DNA of 64,000 nucleotides from Aphelocoma coerulescens. Its lineage: Eukaryota; Chordata; Aves; Passeriformes; Corvidae. The stretch lies in contig NC_091013.1 of assembly GCF_041296385.1 (NCBI RefSeq), positions 69,719,563 to 69,783,562 of the forward strand, given 5' to 3'. A program made the position numbers and the translations under genes. The notes under the pieces were generated by a model that searched no databases, was not told where the DNA came from, and saw only the letters and a list, made by a program, of their open reading frames with translations. Of this stretch, positions 1 to 11,400 are shown in pieces. How positions within the stretch are numbered: position 1 is the first letter of the stretch; every line of letters starts with the position of its first letter.

Positions 1-1289
1 TGACGTAGCAGACCAGTGCATACCAATGATATCCCAAAGGTGGGAAATCACACAAGAGATAAATATTGAACCTCTCTATTTTAACCTTCAATGCATCTTC
101 TCTCACAGTTCTTGTCTTTTCCCATTCTGTAAGTTACTATAAAAGAAAAAAAAAAAAGGAAAAAAGAACACCCCACCCTTGTATTCTAGCAGAAGACATA
201 GATTCTCTGAGTAGTCCTTTTAAATATAGCATACATACATAAAACTAAACACATTTTTGAAAACCACCTGTCTCTTTTATTGGGAAGGACATGTATGAGA
301 CCTGACTGGATTTCACAAGTTGTCCACCTTTTCTACTACCTTTAAAACTGGCCCCAAGGTCCCTCTGTGGGGAAAAAAAACCACCAAAAAAATGCAAAAA
401 TCAAAGCTAAAATACTTTAAAAATATGGTCTCCAAAATATTTCCAGATATGTTCCTAAATACTTCACCGAGCATGTAAACTAAGCAAACCCATAATCTTC
501 CAATTAATGAAGTGATAATGGATTAAAAGGGAATCACATCTTTAATAGCAGCAAAATTAACAGATCTTTTCATTTCTAGGAACTCAAGATTTTCTGCTTA
601 TGCAAGCATGCTTCCTGTTGAAATAAGTCTAAGAACAGAATATACATATAAATTACCTCAGTTTGAAAAAAGAAGAAATGAGACACAAAACCACAAGCAC
701 TATTTCAATAATAGTATCCATCTAAGAAACCTCTACTAGAAAAAAAGTAGAGAGGAACAAGTATAAGCTTCAAAATGCAATACTGTGTAGAATCAGTATT
801 CTACAAATTCAAAAACCATAATGATCTAGGTTGCATCTAGTGGGACCAATGCAAATTGACCAAAAAAAAAGACCCAAGAAATCCCTAAACCCTAAAAATC
901 AATAACAGGTACTAATTTTTGTCAGAAAAAATGAGAAAGCAAAAAGGAATTATTGGTGAGTTATGCTCCATTAGTCGCAAACCTAGGTGAAATAACCCTT
1001 TGTGTTTGCTTCTAAAAATGTCAACCTGGATGCCATTTTCACGAAATTCAGTCTGACGTTAAAAAACATGTCATAACTTTGAGGATCTGGGCCCCTGTGT
1101 CCCAGAAATCTGTTTATATAGCTCATAATGTAATTACAGCTACCTTAAGACAGATGAGGCAGAAGGCAGCAATATATTGAAAACTAATTGAAAAATGCAG
1201 TTGTCCAGAAGCACTTGTGGGGAAGAGGTCTCTGAAAAGCTGCTCAAAGCTTCAGAGTTTGAAGTGAAATTTTTGATGTTGTCACTCTC

Positions 1290-1660
1290 AATCTATTGAA
1301 GAGCTGACAGACAATCAAACCCTTCTGGCTGCCTGGCAGCTCATTTTGCTGGCAGGTGGCAAACAATTAGACGCACCAATTTGTGCCTCCTGATGACATT
1401 AAAGCATGAAACTAAGTTGTATGCAGGGCCTAGTGATTTGTGTGAAAGCATTTCAAAAATAATACTCTTTGCCGTGGCAACTCATTTCAGACTGCCACCT
1501 CCCATTACGGCTTTGAGTGGTGAAGACGACAGACTTGAGTTACGTGCGGTGCAAGGCCGCTTCTGTTCAATCCGTCATCAGCGCCCCCTGAGACCTCAAT
1601 CCCCTCCTTTCATCAATATCACCTCATCATTTACATTCGATAGCACTTGAACTGCTGCAT
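1290..1660. promoter_or_regulatory. Candidate conserved noncoding element with CpG retention
   Basis: About ten CpGs occur in about 290 bp (1370-1660), whereas flanking intron has almost none. The stretch lacks homopolymers, carries homeodomain-like CAATTA near 1364, and contains a CTCF-like core at 1580-1593. An 89-codon open frame (1381-1650, plus) crosses it but has no recognisable domain and no codon signature, so I treat it as noncoding. CpG retention and complex sequence are typical of functional noncoding DNA; conservation itself cannot be tested here. Confidence 0.45.
1580..1593 (-). promoter_or_regulatory. CTCF-like motif core
   Basis: The minus strand reads TCTCAGGGGGCGCT. This agrees with the AGGGGGCGCT heart of the vertebrate CTCF motif, although the usual CCAC 5' half is only partly matched (TCTC). 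Alternatively it is a chance GC-rich word. The surrounding CpG-retaining sequence makes a real site more plausible. Confidence 0.4.
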
Positions 1661-2729
1661 ACATTAGCTACACACAGATCCCACTTGATAAAACATGCTG
1701 GGCACTTTTTCTGCTTTTATGTTTCATTTATGACTCGCAAATTCTACAGGAGAATACACGGTAGGCCTGTTACAAAATTACTCTTATGGACACATTAGCA
1801 ATGTACAATTAAAAGAACATGCAGAGCAAAACACATCATATTAAATGCTAAAATATAGTTCTCAATTTCAATTCTATTTACAGGAGTTTACTTTACATGG
1901 TGTTCACCTTCATCTGTGATCATAATTAAGGAAAATTACAACTGTTCCTTTGCTAGGCACTCAGACATACAAATGAAAAAAAAAAAAAGTCTAGCCTCAC
2001 ACGGACTAAGAATATCTTCAGATTAATGTGAAAAATATATTTCTCTAACCTAGATTTGCTTATAAATCTGGAATCACTGTGCTTATTTTATAAAACCTGA
2101 AACAAATAGAACCTGACAAAACAAAACACTCCATTGCTCATGGTTCTCCCTAGGGACAAAAAAGATGACCAATAGTCACCTTGCTCAGTGAAGTACCAAA
2201 AGCTGCATAAACTACAGCAAGACAAGATCCTACAGAAATATGCTTTACAGGTATAGTATTAACTTTAAAAAAAACCCAGTTTATCTTATTTAACTATTAT
2301 TTTATATTAGTAAACTCAATTTCATTTTCACGAGAAAGTATGGAAACACAATCATCCCGTAATTTTTTAAAGTTTTTCAATTTTTATTGGGATACTATAG
2401 GAAAAAAATGTTCAAAAATCATCACTCAATAAAATTCATGCTGCTTTCTCAATTAATACTTTAATTCATTCTACTATTATATCAATGTACTGTCTTCCTC
2501 CTACCCTTTGCTTCATCCCCCATGAAAAGTTATAGGGTCAGGATCTGAATCTGCTCCACCTTTGTAATTTGGAAAAGTGACACCATCACCATCTGTATTT
2601 GCCTCCTAAGATTGTCACAATGGTCTAGTAAGTAGTCTGGCAATATGAAAAATTTGTACAGAGAAATATTTGCTTGAACAGTGGGCATCATTCAATAATG
2701 CAGCCATGAAATGCAACTGGCGAGCTGAA

Positions 2730-2778
2730 GACCTGTGGGCAAAGAACTTCAGGATTTTTATCCAGATGCCCACAGGTC
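2730..2778. repeat. 12-bp perfect inverted repeat, 25-nt loop
   Basis: GACCTGTGGGCA at 2730-2741 is followed by its exact reverse complement at 2767-2778. The stem is GC-rich in an AT-rich intron and could fold as an RNA hairpin on either strand. The stem is too short for a typical miRNA precursor and does not extend beyond 12 bp. It may be a remnant of a small DNA transposon. Confidence 0.6.
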
Positions 2779-5120
2779 AAAAACATTTGTTTAGTTGGAG
2801 AAAAGAATGTAACATTTCCTAATCTGCTGGACCTCCCTGAACCTGTTAATTTTCCTCTTATTAGCTGTTGGTTATACTAAAAATCACGGTCTACCTCAGT
2901 CACCAAAATCACACAGCTGGATCATTTATTTAAAAGAAACAAAAATGATATAAAAGTGAATTATTTTGCCTGAACTTCCCCCATTACGACTTTTTTCTTT
3001 TTTTTCTGAAGAAGTGAACAATTCCAAAGGCTGACATATACAGTGTATGCTACCAAGATACAAACACAGTGGTGCACTTTGTACAGGAAATCACGAAATT
3101 TGGTCAGCAGGGTAACAGGTCAGGGAGAAAACAAACCACTAAACTCACTAGCTCCTGAACTTATTAAGTATTAAATATCTATCAAAACCCATAAACTCTA
3201 GGCATGAGGCACCTCTTAAATAATTCCATAATTCTGTATTATCGACTACTACTAATGATGTTCAAAAGGTACAAGCAGTCACATTGTTGCAAGAACAATT
3301 CAATGGAGGTGCTCACATTAAATATGGGTTATTGCCAACCTGCTGCAGGCCCTTAGAGTTTTTCATGCTTTCTTATAGAGCTATAATTTTGAAGTGCACA
3401 GTAAAATTCATGTCTTCAATCACCTTGATGTCAAACTCCCTCTAACAATGACAAAGACATCTCATAAGGTGATATGCTCCTTTTTTAATTTAGCTGTCTG
3501 GCATTTTGTGAGTCAACCACAGCCCTCTGAATGAAATATTTTTCTTACTAACCCAGGTAGGAATTTAGATAAAGTAACTTTTTTGGTGATTACAGTTAAG
3601 GTCTTATTATTTCTACATGTAGCATGATTTTTTTATACTGCTTAATGTACGAGAATGCATTCTGGAATGTGGTGGTTCCTTACAGAGGATAAGGAAAAAT
3701 TCCTAACTGTATAGGAAGAAAAAATATTTTTCACTTCACATTGAAATGAATCTAAAATCAAAATATGCAGATTGATGAACCAAAAAAATCATCTTAATGA
3801 AAAAGTTGCTAAATGAGCTTTCTCCAGAATGGTCTTAAGATGAAAAATATTATTAGAAAGGGATATGTTCATTGCTTCTAAGGTATATTTCACTTTTCCT
3901 ATCTTGATAAAATAATCTTTCTTACAACAGACGCTATTTGATTGCTAATGGAATTATTTCACAAAAGCAGCCTCAGTACTTACATATAGAGATATAAAAA
4001 GACATCAGATTTTTTTATGGACTTCATAATGGAAAAGCATTTCATTTTTATTCTAAAATTCCAACATATCTTCTTTCACTTTTACTGTTTACATTATGTT
4101 GAAAACATTGCATATTGTTTTTCTTAAGACTTAATGAATATATTTATGATATTTTTGCAGGTCTTCTGTAAATGCAGATTTCTTTTCCTCATAAACACAA
4201 TATAACTCTGTTCTGCCTTAATTTTTCTATTTCCTTCAGTATTTTACTTCCTGTACCTGCCTGATAAACTAATATATACCTTTAAATTTTCAAGACATGT
4301 CTTAAATTATCTTAAAGTCTTGATTCCATTTTTAACTTTTCAAAAACATTTTCATGAAGAAACTTAAAAGGATGAAAAATACAACCACATCAACACTTGC
4401 AAGAGTTAGGTCTAAACTCACAGTGGATGGGGCTATACTTCTGGAAGGATGCTGACAATTGCACAACAGCACAATCTCTATGCTCAGAATAACTGAGAGG
4501 GACTGGACATTTAAAGGAAAGTATATTAATTAAAAACTAGGAAAATATAGCCTAAGAAAAGAAACAAAGGATTCTTTGTAGAAATGTTCATGAGTTTAGT
4601 TTTAAGCAGTAACTTCTGAGCTTTAACAACTTCTGTTGTTTAAAGACCTAAAAGGAAACTGGTTTCTACCATGACCAAGCAAAAATTTGCCATGGTCAAA
4701 GCATTTCAGCACCAGAAAACAGTTCAGTGATGGATCCAATTAAGATTTAAGCCTTTGAAAGAATATTCAACTGAGTTTCTGCACAATCTGTTCTATATCA
4801 GCAGATATTATACCCCTCCTCCTTCTCACTAAAATGCAGTTTTAAAGAAAAGAAAGATTTTATTGGAAATACATTTCTTTGCAACAGGCTTGTTTTTCAA
4901 GTACTTCATAGAGTTTTATTCACTGCTAACAGAGAAAAACAAGGTGAATTACTTTTGTCTATACTACATTGTCTGTTGGTAATGCAGAAAACCAGATGCA
5001 GGGTAGTTGTTTTTGACACAGTCTAATACAAACCAGTAGTAGAATAACCTTTTTGAAAAAATAAAACCCCTTCAAACTTCTGAATTACATCAATATAAAA
5101 TAATGAGTCTAACCATATAC

Positions 5121-5559
5121 CTGTCAAATGAGTGAAACTGCATGGGAAGAATAGCCTGAGCTTCTCTCTTCAGCGCAGGATCTGGGTAAGGGATCGGATC
5201 TGGGCCACATTCTGCAATTTCAACAGGGGCTGCCACAAGACTTTTCAGTATTTCTTTGACATTGATGCCTTTACTTTGGCTGATACTGGATATTGATGAT
5301 GCAGGTTTCAGAATTTCACTGGGGCTTTCTGTTAAGCTCTCCTGAGATTTCTTCACTTCCGAAGACAAAGTAGACAACAGCTCACTCATAGCATCAGGAC
5401 CTGTGCTGGTCTCTAAGTCTGTCCCATTCAAAATATTGGGCATCTGTTCATCTCCAATTCCAGAATCTGTATGAGGAATAGAACTTTCCAGCTGAATATC
5501 TTCAACTGGTGTTGGTGTTTCTTTATCTTTGATATTTTCTGGAAATACAGTCGGTGTCT
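5121..5559 (-). CDS. NBEA: NBEA exon 21 of window (Ser/Thr/Pro-rich linker before DUF1088)
   Basis: A 439-nt exon, phase 1 to phase 2. It starts (E)TPTVFPENIKDKETPTP, continues through SSIPHTDSGIGDEQ and GPDAMSELLSTLSSEVKKS, and ends with QAILPMQFHSFD plus AG. The acceptor is TTCACTGCAG|AGA and the donor is ACAG|GTATAT. DSGIG resembles a phosphodegron/casein-kinase-type acidic Ser motif (pattern only). KGINVKEILKSLVAAPVEIA is a short predicted helix in an otherwise disordered linker. Exon 19 to 21 and exon 20 to 21 junctions both keep frame. The next exon is beyond the left edge. Confidence 0.96.
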
Positions 5560-6879
5560 CTGCAGTGAAATAGAGATTATGAACAAAATTAAGTTTTCCC
5601 CTAAAAATATGATCATAAGGTTTTATACAACAGAAATGTGTTAGAAAGACCACAAATCATGGTGTTTTAAACCTTAAAAACTCATTTTACATACAAAACA
5701 TTTTGCCTTCAACAGTTGTTTGCATATAGACCGACTGGGAAGAGGGAGCCCAAAATCGCATTGTACAAACTCAGTGACATTTAGAAATTATGGCCCACTA
5801 CTCACACAGCAAAATACTGCCAGCAAAAACTACATTAAAAATTACAGCCTATCAACTGCAGAACTGTATGATCCTTGAGTCTACTGGAAGAGAAAATTGC
5901 AATCACTTATGTTTTCGGATTGCTGTAAAATGTAGTCGTTTGTATTGCTGTCATCAAATATTAAGCTTGCATTCAAAAGAAAACTGCTAAACTCTTTGTT
6001 TGCTTTGTGTTTTGTTTAAAATGTATATTACACACATTTCTACACACGTATCATCACACTGAATACAGATTTATTTATACGTGAATAAAAAAGAAGTGTT
6101 GTTACTGATCTTTTAGACACCTTTTCCCACGAAAGGCAAAATTCTGTAATTCAGGAAAAATTCATGAACAAAGTAAATACAGCTTCATAGAGATAGGCAA
6201 GTGAAATCTGTTGAGTTTGGAACAGTTCCAGATTGAAAAGGATTCTACAACATCTTGTAACTGAGAAGACTATACCTCTATTAATTACTTCAGTGAAACA
6301 GACACAAAACTTCACTAAATAAGAATAATTTGCTATGCTTAGACAAAAGTTAGCTAGAGCTGGTACTTATATATTCATATATTTGATTAGAGCAAAACAA
6401 ACTATTTTTAATAACAAAATTATTTTTTAGCATATTTTAAAACTACATTATTTTCATTAGATTACTTGTCTTGATTATAAAATTTAGCTGCCCTATGTAT
6501 GAAATAAGAACATTTTTTAAATGACTCTGATATAGTGGTTTAGGTATTATGGGAAATATTTTACAATGTATTTGGATGAAGCTCTGATATCAAAAAAATG
6601 TGCTTCAGCAATGTAACTTTAATAACAATCTCATAACTCACTAATGACTTTTTGGTACAGTCAGGTATAAAATACCTATTTAGCATATGGGCATAAGTGT
6701 GGGCACATGCATATGCACATAAAACAAATCTATAAGAGATTATTTATGTGTTTGAACTAATGGCCATGTAAACCTCTGCATATGTACAAGTATTAAGAAA
6801 GAACAGAAGAGGCTTTTAAAAAGATGAAGCAGAATCACCCATTATAATGGAACATTGTTTTCTTCTTTTAACAGCCACA

Positions 6880-7300
6880 AACACTGAAGCCACTTCCTCC
6901 TCCTTTTTCTCTTAAGTGCCTTAAACACATCTTATCAAGTAGATATGAGCTCTTCGTTGTGAAGCAGGAAGTAGAAACTGGATTTATGAGCTGCATCAAA
7001 TGCATTTAGCATCTGCCAGGTCAGGAAGCAAAAAGATCCGTATCTACTTAGTACTGCCTATATTTGGCACAGAAAGACATCTGATCCACAGAATGATCCT
7101 AATTAATTTTCTGCTTGTCTCTTTAAACTCCATCCATGCAAAGACAACACTTCTCAACTGAAGGGAAGATTAGAACTGGACAGCCAGTAAAGCAGGTTGT
7201 TGCCCATGAAATGTATGGTGAATAAAATGGCATAAGGCTCTATTATTATGCAAATGAAAAGAGGGCATTGAAAAAAGACGATGGTCCACTACATGGTGAA
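6880..7300. promoter_or_regulatory. Candidate conserved noncoding element with octamer
   Basis: This stretch lacks homopolymers and transposon features, unlike its flanks. It has CTAATTAATTTTC near 7099 (homeodomain-like TAATTA) and ATGCAAAT at 7248-7255 (POU/octamer). Composition resembles developmental enhancers in gene-poor introns. This is an inference from words and composition only. Confidence 0.3.
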
Positions 7301-7929
7301 GTTAGTTACACCCAACCTCAATTTTCATTAAGGTCAACAATGCTGAACAGGAAACTAAAGACAGAAAACCTGATAGAAATACAGTTGTGGAAAGTCATCT
7401 ACCTTGAGTAAACCAGAAGTAAGATTTTAACACATTAAATCATAGTAATAAACTGACTCCAGGCCAATTTTGAAAGAAACATCCCTGATATTACTGGTCT
7501 AGTAGCAGGCACTTTTGCTAAACAGATGACTGGAGATAGCAACACATCAGTGGAGAAAACCATACAAGGTTTCTTGTTTTAAGAGATAGGAAAAAAATTA
7601 TCTGGACAACTGTAAACCCTCAACAGAAAGCAAGATTTCAGGATTTATTTTGGAGTAAAGAATAGTAATGGAATGCAATGAGACAGATTAAAAAATGGCT
7701 TTATTAAAAGAGCTTTTTAAATACTTATTGTTCAGAGAAAATAAGGGTCAACATAGTAAATTCAGTAAAGCTGGGGTTGTCACAACAGGTTGTAATTTAG
7801 TCATGAGACCCTGGAAATTAACAGAATGTGGGAAAAGAAACTGGCTAAGAAAGAGCCATCAGTTACTTTCAAAAGAAAGTAAGTTCTTTCATCAGAGTGA
7901 GAGAAACTACCATGGGAGCTGTTTTGTTC

Positions 7930-8420
7930 AAAATTTTAATAAAGATTTTGGGTAAAAACATTCTGGTGAAATTTGCTGATGACAAAATTATGAGGTACAA
8001 CTGATGGTCAGAGAATGATGAATACATGAAGGCATTACAGCAGAACTGCAAATTAAATTTAATAGTGAAAAGCTTTGTATCAAGTGAAGATCACAGAGTT
8101 TCCCATTATCACTGGAATTCTTCTGTAAATGACTGAAGAGAAGGACTTGGATGCATCAATTACTGAGTAACTATTTAGTTACCAATACAATACTGTCATG
8201 GAAAAGGCAAATGTGGCTCCAAACTCTTTTGAATAAATAGTTCCTGCAACAGCTAAGCTTTAACAGCATTAGAGAAAACTTTGGAAGGATTCATTATGGT
8301 ATACTGTGTACACTTTTATATTTGAGAAATGTGGAAGTGCCACTATGGAGACACATAGTGATCTAATGTTGCAGAAAAAGTTTGGCTGATATAGTCTGGC
8401 CAAACTAATACTGAGAAGTT
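7930..8420 (+). mobile_element. Fossil CR1-like LINE fragment
   Basis: The tract contains TTTGCTGATGACAAAATTATG, reminiscent of the CR1 reverse-transcriptase segment that encodes KFADDTKL. Further along, about 8295-8345, it resembles the CR1 segment around GTACTGTGTxCA. It is heavily decayed with many stops and indels and has no intact terminus. The similarity is recalled by eye and the boundaries are rough. Confidence 0.4.
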
Positions 8421-8462
8421 ATACAACAGCTATCACAAGCTGTAGATGAAAACTCAAAACTC

Positions 8463-8483
8463 AAAAAAAAAAAAAAAAAAAAA
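8463..8483. repeat. A21 homopolymer
   Basis: Twenty-one consecutive A residues lie shortly after the fossil CR1-like tract, followed by GGAAGG. CR1 elements do not end in poly(A), so this is more likely an independent slippage tract. Length is probably polymorphic. Confidence 0.9.
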
Positions 8484-11400
8484 GGAAGGAATTTATTCTC
8501 AATAGCAGGATTGTCATGAGAAAAACAGTGTAAACTCACCAGGAATAAATTTTAGTTTGGAAAGTGACACTCATCAATATATAATTAAGGTTATGGAAAA
8601 GCTTTCCAATCAGCGTAGCAAGTTAAAAAAATAGAACTAATTTTGAGATGCTATAAATAGGACTGTACTTAATTACTCAGCAGGTGAATTGCAAACTATT
8701 GTTCCCAAAGGAGAATAAAATGTTGAGAGGCCTGCATCATTTGACACTAAAAATGGATGTAAAATTATATTTGTGGACATAGAATTTCAATATGACATGC
8801 TATAAAGTACATAACACTAAAGGATTTAGAGTAAAAATATCAAAGGGAGTTATTCTATATACAGGCAAGTGTATGGATACTTGATTTCCACAAAACTCAG
8901 ATCTGTGTCTTTACTTTTCTTGCTGCATCTCCAACACCTGCTATGAATTTGCCACACTAAGCCAATTCAGCTCAGTCTGATTTATCACTATGAATAACAA
9001 TATCTAAAAACTACTAAGTCAAATGCATTAACTCTCATTTTTAAAACATCAGACAAGCTAAATGAATAAGGGTTTTAAAGGTCCAATTTACTACTTGTGA
9101 ATTTAAAAAAAAAATTCAGAACTGATAAAACTTCTTAACTCCATTTCAAAAAAGAAACCTAGCAAATTAGGATATGTGAAATCCACATAAATGTAGCTGA
9201 AAAGATGTATTAGAAGACCATCTTGATCAGCATATTATTACTAATATCATTTTAGGTAAATGGTAAACTTCTTAGCATAGGTCACAAAACCCGACCAGTT
9301 TTATTTATAAAACTGTATATCCATAAGTTCTGTTCTATATTCTTTTATACCATGTCCTAGAAATTCTGCTGCCTTTGGAATGCAGAAATAAATACTGCTT
9401 CATAAAGTGACTTAGAAAAATCTTAAACCAGAAATGTCTATTCTTTTATAAAAATCCTAAATACTTAAAGCAACTTAGCAAATGATAAACATGAACGGAA
9501 GCAAAGCCACGACTGATTGCATCTGTCTACGTCCTAACACTGTGACAGTAAGCCTCTCAATTTTCAGCAAACCTCATCAGTTTTCTACAGCACAAGGCCA
9601 TGTCAGTAGACAAAGCAGAATCATTACTAGATCTAGTGATCTTAACCCTGTCAGAAACAGGCAGTTGGAAGCCAGATGCCTCCTTCTTACTGTTTTTCAT
9701 TGTAACTAATGAGTTCATCTACTACATTATGGGAAAAATATGGGCCTAAGTTAACTAAATGACATATTGTATATGTGGTGACCTCATCCGTCACGCTCCT
9801 TCCCTAAAATATCTTGTTTGCTTGTGATTTATGAAGTGTATTGTAATTGTTTTAACCTACTGAGTTACCTAAATAGCTCTTACACTGCTTCCATATGCCT
9901 AAAAAATACAACCCACACTCCCCCTGTTTATTAACCTAATAATGAGACGATTCATATATAGGATAAATACAGACAATTTTGTCATTTTAAAAAAATGATG
10001 ATACAAATCATACCTTTAATATTTATTTACTTTTAAAAGATGGAAAAATTACATGTATATTCCTGTGATCTTTTTGTCTTTTCTCATATTGTTAAACCTG
10101 TTAGGTAAAAATATACTGAAATTTTTCAAAAGTAAGATGAATGAAAAAAAATTATATATTTTTAATTGCTTATAATATGGCTGAAAAAATATTGGGACAT
10201 AATACTATCCCAAATCATCATCAAATTTCTGCTGTAAACAATAGAGAAACATTTGGCAATGGAAAGTTTGGAGCAATCTTGCTGCCACCTTTGTCTGCAT
10301 GTGCACTGAAAAATTTATGAGTTGTCTTCTGCATAGCTATCTTAAAGCACTGGTGATAACCTTATTATTTGCCCTTTGCAGTTTTCTACAAACTTCCAGA
10401 AACAGTACCCTACAACCGGAAAATGCTTCCATTCCAACTAGGCAGTGATAGTACAGCTTCCTTCATTGGTGGAAGAGTCAACTAATCTATTCCTAAACTC
10501 TAGGCTATAAAGAGAGAGTGGAAAAATTCTTCCCTGCAACATCAGTCTACTAATTTCCATGGGTAAGAAGCAGAAAATTAAACTGAGATGAGAAACTAAA
10601 TATGGGAACAGAATCAAAGGGTAGTGAGGGTCTGATTTGAAAGTACATTGAGAGAAGTAAGCAAGAATGGACTTGCAACAGTCCTTGAGGCTGAGGCACA
10701 ACAGTGAGAAGAATCCCCCTAGAAGAAGCTTTAAGATTCCAAGCTGCTCTGTATCTACTACTCAGGACCTTCTCTTCTGTTGGCATTTCTATTTCTCTGT
10801 GAAAGTTATAAGTGGACCAGAGTAAAAGTTGCCTTTACAGTGATCCTGATCATGGCCCAATCATGTAGAATCTACTAATTTTGGCAGCTTGGCTGGTATT
10901 AATCTTCATGTAACTATGCATTAATAGGCAAATTAGGTAATGTCCCACTAACAGACTTTATGGGGTTCCATTATTTCTGAGGCAAGGCTACCTGAACAAC
11001 ACTGACAGCAGAACTCATTTGCTGTCCTAAAATACTTTTAAACAAGTTTCTTTGTAACCTGTATTATTAAAATGTGAGGAAAAAGAGCCTGGCTTAGGGT
11101 TACAATTTTCCATTCTTTCCTTATCGATCTTTATCTACGAAAACATTTGATAAATGCAGCCTGCATTTAGCCTGCATCTGTTATTTAGCCAGCATTTATC
11201 CAGGTTTCTGAAATTCCTTTCAGAGCAAACACTGTCCCTTTCCATCCACAAGGACAGCAATGCAACAAGGCAGATTCAGTTGTCTAACAGCATGCCAGCA
11301 GTCATGCACGTGAAGGGGTGGAAGTAGAGCACATGCCAAGCAGCCTCTGGCCGATAGGAGGAAAAGCCACACGTAGGATACCCCAGGACTCTGATATGCA

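Larger units (their letters stand above)
1..5120 (-). other. NBEA: NBEA intron (3' part leaves window)
   Basis: No coding exon is recognisable here; the Pro/Gly/Ser-rich continuation after ...HSFDR is not present. The region is AT-rich with short A-runs. Exceptions are a CpG-retaining stretch near 1290-1660, a compact less AT-biased stretch near 3290-3540, and a 12-bp perfect inverted repeat at 2730/2767. The remainder shows nothing I can name. Confidence 0.8.

Noticed and set aside
1381..1650. 89-codon plus-strand open frame
   Set aside because: No domain, no splice context, and it coincides with a CpG-retaining noncoding-like element; better explained as regulatory DNA.
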